Of a stretch of 7,430 nucleotides of DNA, positions 1 through 5,082 are shown one piece after another. Source of the DNA: Actinomycetes bacterium (GTDB lineage: Bacteria > Actinomycetota > Acidimicrobiia > Acidimicrobiales > Palsa-688). The position numbers were made by a program, and so were the translations under genes. Every line of letters begins with the position of its first letter. Positions within the stretch are counted from its first letter, which is position 1. The notes beneath the pieces were generated by a model that saw only the letters and a list, made by a program, of their open reading frames with translations, had not been told where the DNA came from and did no database searches. The stretch covers positions 1 to 7,430 of the forward strand of contig JAJZYO010000090.1 of NCBI GenBank assembly GCA_021798075.1. The letters are read 5' to 3'.

Positions 1-18
1 AAATGTAATCAATCCGAC

Positions 19-46
19 CCGACGGCACCCCATATGGCGCCGTCGG
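19..46 (-). terminator. Candidate terminator hairpin downstream of ahpD
   Basis: CCGACGGC at 19-26 is the exact reverse complement of GCCGTCGG at 39-46, giving an 8-bp GC-rich stem with a 12-nt loop. It lies 86 bp beyond the ahpD stop codon on the minus strand, where a terminator of the ahpC-ahpD transcript would be expected. The sequence after the stem on the minus strand is only moderately T-rich (GGATTGATTACATTT). On the plus strand the stem is followed by GGGTTTCT, so it could also serve a gene entering from the left. Seen: the inverted repeat. Inferred: the terminator role. Confidence 0.4.
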
Positions 47-83
47 TATCGGGTTTCTATCATTCGCTCGTCGCGTGGACCTC

Positions 84-98
84 CAGATTGCCAATCTG
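84..98. repeat. 15-bp perfect palindrome in the ahpD 3' flank
   Basis: CAGATTG at 84-90 and CAATCTG at 92-98 are exact inverted copies around a single central C. The symmetry suits a dimeric protein-binding site, or a small hairpin with a 6-bp stem and 3-nt loop. It lies 34 bp beyond the ahpD stop codon. No regulator can be assigned, and no other copy was noticed in the window. The rest of positions 1-132 holds no gene that I can support. Confidence 0.3.
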
Positions 99-132
99 CT
101 TGCCCAAAGCTTCGCCAAACGACCACTAGCCG

Positions 133-681
133 TTACGCAGGAGAAAGCGCCTCCTCGGCAGCCAAGGTCGCGCAGGCCGCGTGGACAACTGCCGCAACGC
201 GAAGGCCCTCGTGAATCTGAGTGGGGCTCATGCCGGCAGAACGCAGTTCCCTTTCATGTGCTGCCAAACACGAGCCGCAGCCATTGACGGCCGAGGCCAC
301 CAGGCACCAAAGCTCGAAGTCTGCCTTGCCGACACCCTCACGAGTCGCAATCACGTTCATCCGCAGGCGCGCCGGGATGTCGGAGTACCCCCCGGCACCG
401 GCGTCCTCAAGGAGGTGCTTCGCGCGGTAGTAAACGTTGTTCATGGCCATGACGGCGGCCGCGGCTTTGGCCGCGGTAAAGGCGCCCTCCGAGAGGTGAC
501 TGCGCCCTTCCTCCACCAGTTCAGCGCACGCCGCCCCAGGGGGTGAGGCGAATGCCGCAGCGACAACAGCGCCCCACAATTGTTGGTCCGTGAGCGGTGA
601 GGCGTTCGCCAGGCCGCTCAGGTTGAGCTTAAGGTCCCGTGCGTACGCGGGCAGAGCCTCCTTCACGGTGTCGAGCGTCAC
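133..681 (-). CDS. ahpD: Alkyl hydroperoxide reductase AhpD (alkylhydroperoxidase)
   Basis: AhpD is a cytosolic alkylhydroperoxidase. In mycobacteria it passes reducing equivalents from lipoylated dihydrolipoamide acyltransferase to AhpC, and it has weak peroxidase activity of its own. The 182-aa product matches the family length (177 aa in M. tuberculosis) and is similar throughout, from an N-terminal ALPAYARDLKLNL stretch to a C-terminal EALSP. The catalytic CxxC lies in NGCGSCLAAHE (Cys135, Cys138, His142), and Glu123 in DFELW occupies the position of the proton-relay glutamate. Spacings of 12 residues from Glu to the first Cys and 4 from the second Cys to His agree with the M. tuberculosis enzyme as remembered. 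The start is GTG, only 3 nt after the ahpC stop, with purine-rich GGGGGTAGGGG just upstream inside the end of ahpC. Translation is therefore probably coupled to ahpC. Confidence 0.93.
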   Translation of the reverse strand: MTLDTVKEALPAYARDLKLNLSGLANASPLTDQQLWGAVVAAAFASPPGAACAELVEEGRSHLSEGAFTAAKAAAAVMAMNNVYYRAKHLLEDAGAGGYSDIPARLRMNVIATREGVGKADFELWCLVASAVNGCGSCLAAHERELRSAGMSPTQIHEGLRVAAVVHAACATLAAEEALSPA

Positions 682-684
682 TAG

Positions 685-1266
685 CTAGGCCCCTACCCCC
701 ATGAGCGCGGCAGCGTCCAGGGTGGCCTCACCCGGCCGCCAGTTGCAAGCGCACAGCTCGTCGGTCTGAAGGGCGTCGAGGACACGCAGGACCTCAGAGA
801 CATTGCGCCCGACTGAGCCGGCCGTGACCATCACGAACTGGATGATGCCATTGGGGTCCACGAGGAACGTCGCTCGCTGAGCGACACCGTCGGCGCCAAG
901 CACGCCAGCAGCAAGGGAGAGCTCACGACGAACGTCCGAGAGCATCGGGAACGGGAGCTCGCGCAGGTCAGCGTGCTCCTTTCGCCAGGCGAAGTGCACG
1001 AACTCGCTATCCACCGACACGCCCAAGACCTGCGCGTCGCGCTCTGCGAACTGTCCCTCCTGGCGGCCGAACTCGGCGATCTCTGTCGGGCACACGAAGG
1101 TGAAGTCCTTGGGCCAGAAAAATACGACCCGCCATTTCCCGTCGTGGGACTTCGGCGTGATCGTCGTGAAGTAGTCTTCCGGCGAGTTCGCAGGCACCTG
1201 CGAGAGATTGCCGGGCACAAGAGCGGTCAGTTCGTACTCTGGGAAGCGGTCCCCAACTGTGAGCAT
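685..1266 (-). CDS. ahpC: Alkyl hydroperoxide reductase AhpC (2-Cys peroxiredoxin, mycobacterial type)
   Basis: This peroxiredoxin reduces hydrogen peroxide, organic hydroperoxides and peroxynitrite in the cytosol and is re-reduced by AhpD in actinobacteria. The 193-aa protein carries the peroxidatic site WPKDFTFVCPTEI (Cys59), with Thr and Pro of the conserved PxxxTxxC region. The C-terminal ELCACNW holds Cys172 and Cys174, matching the two C-terminal cysteines of the three-cysteine M. tuberculosis enzyme (195 aa). The stretch TAGSVGRNVSEVLRVLDALQ is characteristic of this subfamily. The ATG start is supported by AAGGAGGA 10 nt upstream. ahpD follows 3 nt after the stop, so the two form an operon. 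The gene is divergent from the OxyR-like regulator at 1383, which implies peroxide-responsive control. Confidence 0.95.
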   Translation of the reverse strand: MLTVGDRFPEYELTALVPGNLSQVPANSPEDYFTTITPKSHDGKWRVVFFWPKDFTFVCPTEIAEFGRQEGQFAERDAQVLGVSVDSEFVHFAWRKEHADLRELPFPMLSDVRRELSLAAGVLGADGVAQRATFLVDPNGIIQFVMVTAGSVGRNVSEVLRVLDALQTDELCACNWRPGEATLDAAALMGVGA

Positions 1267-1382
1267 CGTGCAGTAGTCCTCCTTGCGAATGGTTTCCCTG
1301 GCACGCTACCTAGTAGCCACTGGAGACCGTTCCAATCGAGTCAACATATAAGCTCGTTAGATAATCTTGATAGAGAGCATTT
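1267..1382. promoter_or_regulatory. Divergent oxyR-ahpC control region
   Basis: These 116 bp separate the divergent starts of ahpC and the OxyR-like gene and must hold both promoters. The half nearer oxyR (about 1334-1382) is clearly AT-richer than the surrounding DNA. It contains ATC-TT-GAT symmetry at 1364-1371, flanked by GCTC at 1352-1355 and GAGC at 1375-1378, a plausible LysR-type operator. On the minus strand TTGACT (1339-1344) resembles a -35 element, but no good -10 lies at the right distance. GATAAT at 1360-1365 could be a -10 for oxyR. In mycobacteria OxyR binds this same intergenic region. The exact sites here are inferred. Confidence 0.45.
1277..1284 (-). promoter_or_regulatory. 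ahpC ribosome binding site
   Basis: On the minus strand this reads AAGGAGGA, a near-perfect Shine-Dalgarno sequence 10 nt before the ATG at 1266. It fixes the ahpC start and is the strongest ribosome binding site noticed in the window, in keeping with an abundant peroxiredoxin. Confidence 0.75.
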
Positions 1383-2321
1383 ATGGATGAGAGACCCCGG
1401 CCACCCAGTGTCGCCCAGCTGAAGGCGCTCGTCGCGCTCGCCGACACGCTCAACTTCAGGGAGGCCGCCGCCAGGCTCGCGGTCAGCCAACCGGCGGTCT
1501 CGGCCGCTGTCGCTGGGCTCGAGGCTAACCTCGGTGTGCCCGTGGTCGAGCGCAGCACCCGCCGGGTGGCTCTGACTGCCGCCGGCAATGCCGTGGTAGC
1601 CCACGCCCGAGATGTGCTCTTATCTCTCGACAAGCTCGTCAGTGCGGCGGAGCATGATAGGGGGCCCTTCAGCGGCCCCCTCCGCCTCGGCGTCATCCCG
1701 ACCGTCGCCCCCTACATGCTGCCTTTCGTGCTTCGAACCTTGGCGCGCCGCTTCCCGTCACTGCGCCCGGACGTGAAGGAGGACCAGACCGCTCACTTGC
1801 TGGACCAGCTGGGTTCCGGGGACTTGGACCTACTTCTCCTAGCCCTACCGAGCGGCGGGTCAGGAGTCAGCGAGATACCGCTATACGACGAGGACTTCGT
1901 ATTACTAGTAGCCGAAAACGACCCGTTGGCAGGCAAGTCACGCGTCGACCCGACGGTGCTCAGACGCTTACGGCTCCTCCTGCTCGAGGAGGGCCACTGC
2001 TTGCGGGACCAGGCACTTGACCTCTGCCGTCAGGTCGGTGCGGCCACCGATCACCCGGCACGGGCCACCTCCCTCACCACCTTGTCACGGCTGGTCGCCG
2101 CCAACCTCGGGACAACGCTTTTGCCGGCGAGCGCTACCTCGGTCGAGGTTCGCCGAGGTCTGGCGACAGCGACGTTCCGGCCACCCGCTCCGGGCCGGCG
2201 AATTGGACTGGTGTACCGAGAGGGCACTTCGCGAGCCGGCGAGTACGAACAGATCGCGGACAGGCTCCGAAGTGCACTGCGAGCCACGTCCCTGCCAGTG
2301 CGGCCACGGGAGGGGGAATGA
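1383..2321 (+). CDS. oxyR: OxyR-type LysR-family peroxide-sensing regulator
   Basis: This 312-aa transcription factor has a LysR N-terminal winged helix-turn-helix (about residues 10-68; core FREAAARLAVSQPAVSAAVAGLE) and an effector domain from about residue 97 (GPLRLGVIPTVAPYMLP). The effector domain contains LEEGHCLRDQALDLC with Cys206 and Cys215. These are in the same sequence context and 9-residue spacing as the redox-active Cys199 and Cys208 of E. coli OxyR, so direct peroxide sensing by disulfide formation is likely. The ATG start is preceded by GAGAG five bases upstream. Its position divergent from ahpC matches the classic oxyR-ahpC arrangement, and it probably controls both itself and ahpCD. 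Family assignment is firm. Function as a true OxyR, rather than another LysR regulator, is inferred from the two cysteines and the context. Confidence 0.9.
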   Translation: MDERPRPPSVAQLKALVALADTLNFREAAARLAVSQPAVSAAVAGLEANLGVPVVERSTRRVALTAAGNAVVAHARDVLLSLDKLVSAAEHDRGPFSGPLRLGVIPTVAPYMLPFVLRTLARRFPSLRPDVKEDQTAHLLDQLGSGDLDLLLLALPSGGSGVSEIPLYDEDFVLLVAENDPLAGKSRVDPTVLRRLRLLLLEEGHCLRDQALDLCRQVGAATDHPARATSLTTLSRLVAANLGTTLLPASATSVEVRRGLATATFRPPAPGRRIGLVYREGTSRAGEYEQIADRLRSALRATSLPVRPREGE

Positions 2322-2370
2322 CGACAAGGGGCGCACCCGGCCGCTTGCGGAGCAAGGCTAGGTCATCTAC

Positions 2371-2470
2371 GGGGCCGGCGGCAGGGGCGGGCCGGTAGGG
2401 GCGGGCCGGTAGGGGCGGGCCGGTAAGGGCGGGCCGGCAGGGGCAGGCCGGCAGGGGCAGGCCGGTAGGG
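2371..2470. repeat. 14-bp tandem repeat array
   Basis: Six consecutive 14-bp units occupy 2384-2467. The consensus is GGGGCGGGCCGGTA. The first three units are identical; the last three carry single changes (A at position 1, A at position 6, or C at position 13). A degenerate 13-bp unit precedes them at 2371-2383, and GGG follows at 2468-2470. The array fills much of the 149-bp convergent gap between the oxyR stop and the transporter remnant, directly abutting the stop codon of the latter. Its very high G+C could hinder transcription from both sides, but it shows no hairpin-plus-T-tract terminator. The unit length is not a multiple of three, and no credible protein is encoded here. Confidence 0.9.
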
Positions 2471-2998
2471 TCAGATCACGAGGCTGGCAAGCGCCCCTAG
2501 GCCGAAGGTCACCCCGGCTGCAGCGAGCCCGAAAACGAGCTGGCGCGTCCCCGAGGACCATGCGCTCCTCCCCGTGAGCAAGGTAATCAGCGCACCTATC
2601 CCGAAGAGCGAGACGGCCGCGCAACCCACGCCAGCCAATACGGCCGTCCAGCCGCCAGCGCCAGCCAGGTAAGGGACCAGCGGGACGACAGCACCGAGCG
2701 CGAAGAGGACGAACGACGAACCTGCAGCCGCATTAGGTGACCCACCGAGCTGGTCCGGGTCCAGGCCCAGCTCTTCCCTCGTCATGGCGTCGAGCGCCGC
2801 CTGCTCGTCCCCCATCAGGCGTCTCGCCACCTCCTCCGCTTCAGCCCTCGGGAGGCCTTTCGCCTCGTAGATAAGCGCGAGCTCCTCTTGTTCCTCGTCA
2901 GGCACTTCACGCAGTTCCGATGCTTCGGTCTTGACTTGGCGCTCATAGAGGCCTGCATAGCCCTGTACACCCAGGTCGGGTCGATCTCGCCCTGGAGG
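2471..2998 (-). pseudogene. VIT1/CCC1-family transporter, C-terminal remnant
   Basis: VIT1/CCC1 proteins export iron or manganese across membranes. The frame is open from a TAA at 2999-3001 to the TGA at 2471. The only plausible start is a GTG at 2903-2905, giving 144 aa. From there it shows the family's cytosolic helical domain (EEQEELALIYEAKGLPRAEA, REELGLDPDQLGGSP), then three hydrophobic segments at about residues 62-82, 86-110 and 120-143, with the family motif GALITLLTGRS. Family-like sequence continues upstream of the GTG (LYERQVKTEASELRE) and then fades. The N-terminal transmembrane helices found in complete members are missing, so this is most likely a decayed 5'-truncated gene. A short expressed protein from the GTG cannot be excluded. 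It is flanked closely by tandem arrays on both sides. Confidence 0.7.
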
Positions 2999-3053
2999 TT
3001 AAGGCAGCCGCATTACGCCGGCCCTACCGACGAAACAACTTGCGGAGGCGGCC

Positions 3054-3184
3054 GAGGCGCGGCCCCGGCCGTACGGCCCACAGGGGCGCGGCCCTAGCCG
3101 TGCGGCCCACAGGGGCGCGGCCCTAGCCGTGCGGCCCACAGGGGCGCGGCCCTAGCCGTGCGGCCCACCGAGGCGCGGCCCCCA
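3054..3184. repeat. 29-bp tandem repeat array upstream of rsbR
   Basis: Four full 29-bp units lie at 3054-3082, 3083-3111, 3112-3140 and 3141-3169, followed by a partial fifth to about 3184. Each unit begins GGGGCGCGGCCC (GAGGCGCGGCCC in the first and last) and ends GTGCGGCCCACA or a close variant. Units two and three are identical, and the outer units carry the substitutions. GCGGCCC occurs twice per unit, 14 bp apart, so the 29-mer may itself be a doubled 14-15-mer. Units are directly adjacent with no spacers, which excludes a CRISPR array. The array ends immediately before the candidate -35 of the rsbR operon, so it may act as upstream regulatory DNA or be an inert minisatellite. Confidence 0.9.
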
Positions 3185-3186
3185 CA

Positions 3187-3216
3187 TTGAGGTGCCCCGA
3201 AGACTGGGCCTAGGCT
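3187..3216 (+). promoter_or_regulatory. Candidate promoter of the rsbR-to-kinase operon
   Basis: TTGAGG at 3187-3192 and TAGGCT at 3211-3216 are separated by 18 bp. They fit the actinobacterial housekeeping pattern of TTGNNN and TANNNT. Transcription would begin near 3223, giving a leader of about 16 nt before the ATG at 3239. The -35 abuts the end of the 29-bp array. No sigma-B-type element was recognised. The match is visible, but short motifs like this arise by chance. Confidence 0.4.
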
Positions 3217-3238
3217 CACCTCACGAGAAAGTCTATGA

Positions 3239-4180
3239 ATGGCCACTGAGGACACCCACGGCAACGCCCACGACAACGCCCACGACAACGCCCACGACAA
3301 CGCCCACGGCAACGACGGTGCAGATCGGCTACCAGAGCTCGAGACGATGCTCGCCATGTTTAGGGGCCTCGTCGAATCAGCGCCCGACGCAATGGTCGTC
3401 GTCGGTACCGACGGCAGGATCAGGCTCGTCAACCACCAGGTTGAGGAGATGTTCGGCTACCAGCGCGAAGAGCTGGTCGGGCAGCTGGTCGAGACACTCG
3501 TGCCACCACACTTCCGCGCGCACCACCCGGAGCTTCGCGGCGGCTACTTCGCCGAACCGAGGGCCAGGCCAATGGGCGCCGGGCTCGAGCTCTACGCGAT
3601 GCGCCGGGACGGTACTGAGATCCCCGTCGAGATCAGCCTGTCCCCTGTACAGACCAGAGATGGGTTGGTTGTGTCGGCCGCCATCCGCGACGCGACAGAG
3701 CGCCGGCGCCAGCTCGAGCAGCTCCGCCGCCAGCGCGACGAGATTCTCGAACTGTCGACCCCGGTCATCGAAGTCTGGGACAAAGTTCTCGTGCTGCCGA
3801 TCATCGGCACGCTCGACTCCAACCGTGCCGCGCGCTTGACCGAGGCCTTACTCGAGAAGATCGCTACCTCCCAGGCAGAGGTCGTGATCCTCGACATCTC
3901 GGGAGTTCCCACGATCGACACACTCGTCGCCCAACACCTGCTGAAAACGGTGCAGGCAGCCACTCTCATGGGTGCGCTCAGCATCATGAGCGGGGTGAGG
4001 CCCGAGACGGCGCAGGCGATCGTCCACCTCGGCATTGACTTCGGCCAGCTCAGGAGCCGGAACACCCTGCGCGATGCCCTGCAACTCGCATTGCGGACCC
4101 TGCGCGAGCGGGCCGGTTCGGCGGCCGCCACCATGAGCAGCTTCGGCGGCCCGTTGCAGACCGGATCCGAGGAGCCCTAG
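3239..4180 (+). CDS. rsbR: RsbR-type stressosome sensor (PAS-STAS)
   Basis: RsbR proteins and RsbS form the cytosolic stressosome core and hold RsbT until stress is sensed. This 313-aa protein has a His/Asp/Asn-rich repetitive N-terminus (residues 8-25), a PAS sensor domain (about 42-152, ending DATERRRQL), a helical linker (153-172), and a C-terminal STAS domain (about 175-290) opening with the RsbR hallmark ELSTPVIEVWDKVLVLPIIGTLD. Thr228 in GVPTIDT corresponds to the conserved phosphorylated Thr171 of B. subtilis RsbRA. B. subtilis RsbR has a globin-like N-domain, so the PAS domain implies a different input, unknown here. The ATG at 3239 is chosen because an overlapping ATG at 3235 meets a stop after three codons. 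The ribosome binding site is weak (GAGAAAG). It is first gene of a five-gene operon, 82 bp before rsbS. Confidence 0.9.
   Translation: MATEDTHGNAHDNAHDNAHDNAHGNDGADRLPELETMLAMFRGLVESAPDAMVVVGTDGRIRLVNHQVEEMFGYQREELVGQLVETLVPPHFRAHHPELRGGYFAEPRARPMGAGLELYAMRRDGTEIPVEISLSPVQTRDGLVVSAAIRDATERRRQLEQLRRQRDEILELSTPVIEVWDKVLVLPIIGTLDSNRAARLTEALLEKIATSQAEVVILDISGVPTIDTLVAQHLLKTVQAATLMGALSIMSGVRPETAQAIVHLGIDFGQLRSRNTLRDALQLALRTLRERAGSAAATMSSFGGPLQTGSEEP
3257..3316 (+). repeat. 12-bp in-frame repeat encoding (Asn-Ala-His-Asp)n
   Basis: Four tandem 12-bp units with core AACGCCCAC, joined by GAC or GGC, encode the N-terminal run GNAHDNAHDNAHDNAHGN of the RsbR-like protein (residues 8-25). The nucleotide copies are nearly identical, which indicates recent tandem duplication rather than selection on the peptide alone. 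The unit is a multiple of three, so copy-number change would lengthen or shorten the tail without a frameshift. Confidence 0.9.
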
Positions 4181-4262
4181 TGTCCCTGCATACCCTGATG
4201 AGCCCGAGTTTGCCCGATGAGCCTCAGGCAAGCACCGGGAGGGCCCCAACGGGAGAGGCGCC
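4181..4262 (+). other. rsbR-rsbS intercistronic gap with 22-codon reading frame
   Basis: This is the only sizeable gap inside the operon. It contains an ATG at 4198 that opens a 22-codon frame (MSPSLPDEPQ...) ending at a TGA at 4264-4266, so its stop overlaps the rsbS GTG as GTGA. The ATG lacks a visible ribosome binding site. ATGAGCC occurs twice, at 4198 and 4217. The frame could be a short leader peptide coupling translation to rsbS, or chance. I find no terminator or internal promoter here. Confidence 0.3.
4251..4258 (+). promoter_or_regulatory. rsbS ribosome binding site
   Basis: GGGAGAGG at 4251-4258 places its GGAG core 7 nt before the GTG at 4263. It decides the rsbS start in favour of that GTG, whose product aligns with RsbS from near its N-terminus. 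Confidence 0.6.
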
Positions 4263-4670
4263 GTGAGCGACATCGAGGCGAGGCCCGCGGGGGTTGTCCC
4301 GATAATGCGGATCGGCGCGACGCTCCTCGTGGCGCTCCAAGGCGAGATCGACGACACGACCGTGTTGCAGGTGGAAAGCCAGCTCACGGCCGAAGTTGCT
4401 CGAACCCACGCCACGGGGGTCCTTCTCGACGTAAGCGGCCTTTCCATAGTCGACTCGTTCATCGCCCGAGTAATCGCCCGGATCGTTGCGATGGTGCGGC
4501 TCCTCGGCTCCGAGGCCGTGGTTGTCGGGATCCAGCCGGCGGTCGCGATAACCCTCGTCGAAATGGGCGTTCCGATGGGGCACCTCGACACTGCACTCAA
4601 CGCCGAACAAGGCATGGTCCTCCTGCGGCGGCTACGACGAGCCGATGTCGATCAAAGCCGACGGCTCTGA
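4263..4670 (+). CDS. rsbS: RsbS, stressosome STAS-domain antagonist
   Basis: RsbS is a single-domain STAS protein that, with RsbR, binds and restrains the switch kinase RsbT. Phosphorylation of one serine by RsbT releases the kinase. The 135-aa product (121 aa in B. subtilis) is a STAS domain throughout. It carries GLSIVDSFIARV, whose Ser65 corresponds to the phosphorylated Ser59 of B. subtilis, and the RsbS signature GIQPAVAITLVEMG. The C-terminus is longer by a basic tail (RRLRRADVDQSRRL) that runs over the start of rsbT. The two genes overlap by 26 bp, which suggests translational coupling and fixed stoichiometry. Assignment to RsbS rather than a generic anti-sigma antagonist rests on the signature and on the R-S-T gene order. 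Confidence 0.93.
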   Translation: MSDIEARPAGVVPIMRIGATLLVALQGEIDDTTVLQVESQLTAEVARTHATGVLLDVSGLSIVDSFIARVIARIVAMVRLLGSEAVVVGIQPAVAITLVEMGVPMGHLDTALNAEQGMVLLRRLRRADVDQSRRL

Positions 4671-5082
4671 ACTTGCCCCGGCTCGCGTCGTCGCCTTGGT
4701 CGACAGCGAAGCCGACCTCATCCATGTGCGCCAGCTCCTTCGGGCTGAGGCCGTAAGAGCCGGCCTCGGGCTGGTCGACCAGACCAAGCTAGTCACCGCC
4801 GGCAGCGAGCTAGCCCGAAACATACTGGTTTACGCGACCGGCTCGCGGGGCGAGGTCACGGTCGAGCGTGCGAGCGACGGTGAGCGCCAGGGGGTGAGGG
4901 CGGCCTTCAGCGACGAGGGGCCTGGGATAGAAGACGTGGAAGCCGCAATGAGCGACGGGTTCTCCACCAGGGGCAGCCTGGGGCTTGGCCTCCCGGGTTC
5001 CAAGCGCCTCGTGGACGAACTCACCATAACGTCGGCCAAGGGTTCTGGGACAAGGGTCACGATCGTGAAGTGGAGGCGTTGA
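4645..5082 (+). CDS. rsbT: RsbT, stressosome serine/threonine switch kinase
   Basis: RsbT is a GHKL-fold protein kinase of the anti-sigma-factor type. It phosphorylates RsbR and RsbS and, once released, activates a downstream partner (the phosphatase RsbU in Bacillus). The 145-aa protein (133 aa in B. subtilis) has the N-box SELARNILVYA (Asn59), the G1 box SDEGPGI (Asp90) and the RsbT-specific DGFSTRGSLGLGLPGSKRLVDE, ending in VKWRR like the Bacillus VKWLR-type tail. All expected ATP-binding residues are present, so it should be active. The ATG at 4645 lies inside the end of rsbS without a clear ribosome binding site. Overlap with rsbS (26 bp) and with the next gene (13 bp) supports coupled translation. 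Confidence 0.93.
   Translation: MSIKADGSELAPARVVALVDSEADLIHVRQLLRAEAVRAGLGLVDQTKLVTAGSELARNILVYATGSRGEVTVERASDGERQGVRAAFSDEGPGIEDVEAAMSDGFSTRGSLGLGLPGSKRLVDELTITSAKGSGTRVTIVKWRR

Larger units (their letters stand above)
2999..3238. other. Non-coding stretch upstream of the stressosome operon
   Basis: No credible gene is present. From the in-frame stop of the transporter remnant to 3053 there is unassigned sequence in which I could not recognise the missing transporter N-terminus on the minus strand. Positions 3054-3184 hold a 29-bp tandem array, and 3185-3238 hold the likely promoter and leader of the operon. Confidence 0.6.

Noticed and set aside
458..474. CCGCGG repeated in inverted form inside ahpD
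   Set aside because: It encodes the Ala-rich FTAAKAAAAV stretch of AhpD; codon bias explains the symmetry.
1660..1680. Terminator-like hairpin (GGGGGCC, 7-nt loop, GGCCCCC)
   Set aside because: It lies in the middle of the intact oxyR coding frame and is not followed by a T-tract; probably a by-product of Gly/Pro codons in GC-rich DNA.
2367..2624. Open frame on the minus strand reading through the 14-bp array (Pro-Ala-Gly-rich)
   Set aside because: The Pro-rich peptide is simply the array translated, and the rest overlaps the transporter remnant in another frame.
2888..3097. 69-codon plus-strand frame opposite the 5' part of the transporter remnant
   Set aside because: It has no motif, reads into the 29-bp array, and overlaps the better-supported transporter sequence.
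3054..3184. CRISPR array, suggested by a 29-bp repeat unit
   Set aside because: The units are directly adjacent with no spacers, the sequence is extremely GC-rich, and no cas gene is in the window. It is a tandem minisatellite.
3848..4615. 255-codon open frame on the minus strand opposite rsbR and rsbS
   Set aside because: It is antisense to two confidently assigned genes, its product is rich in Ser, Arg, Thr and Ala with no recognisable motif, and long antisense frames are expected at this G+C content.
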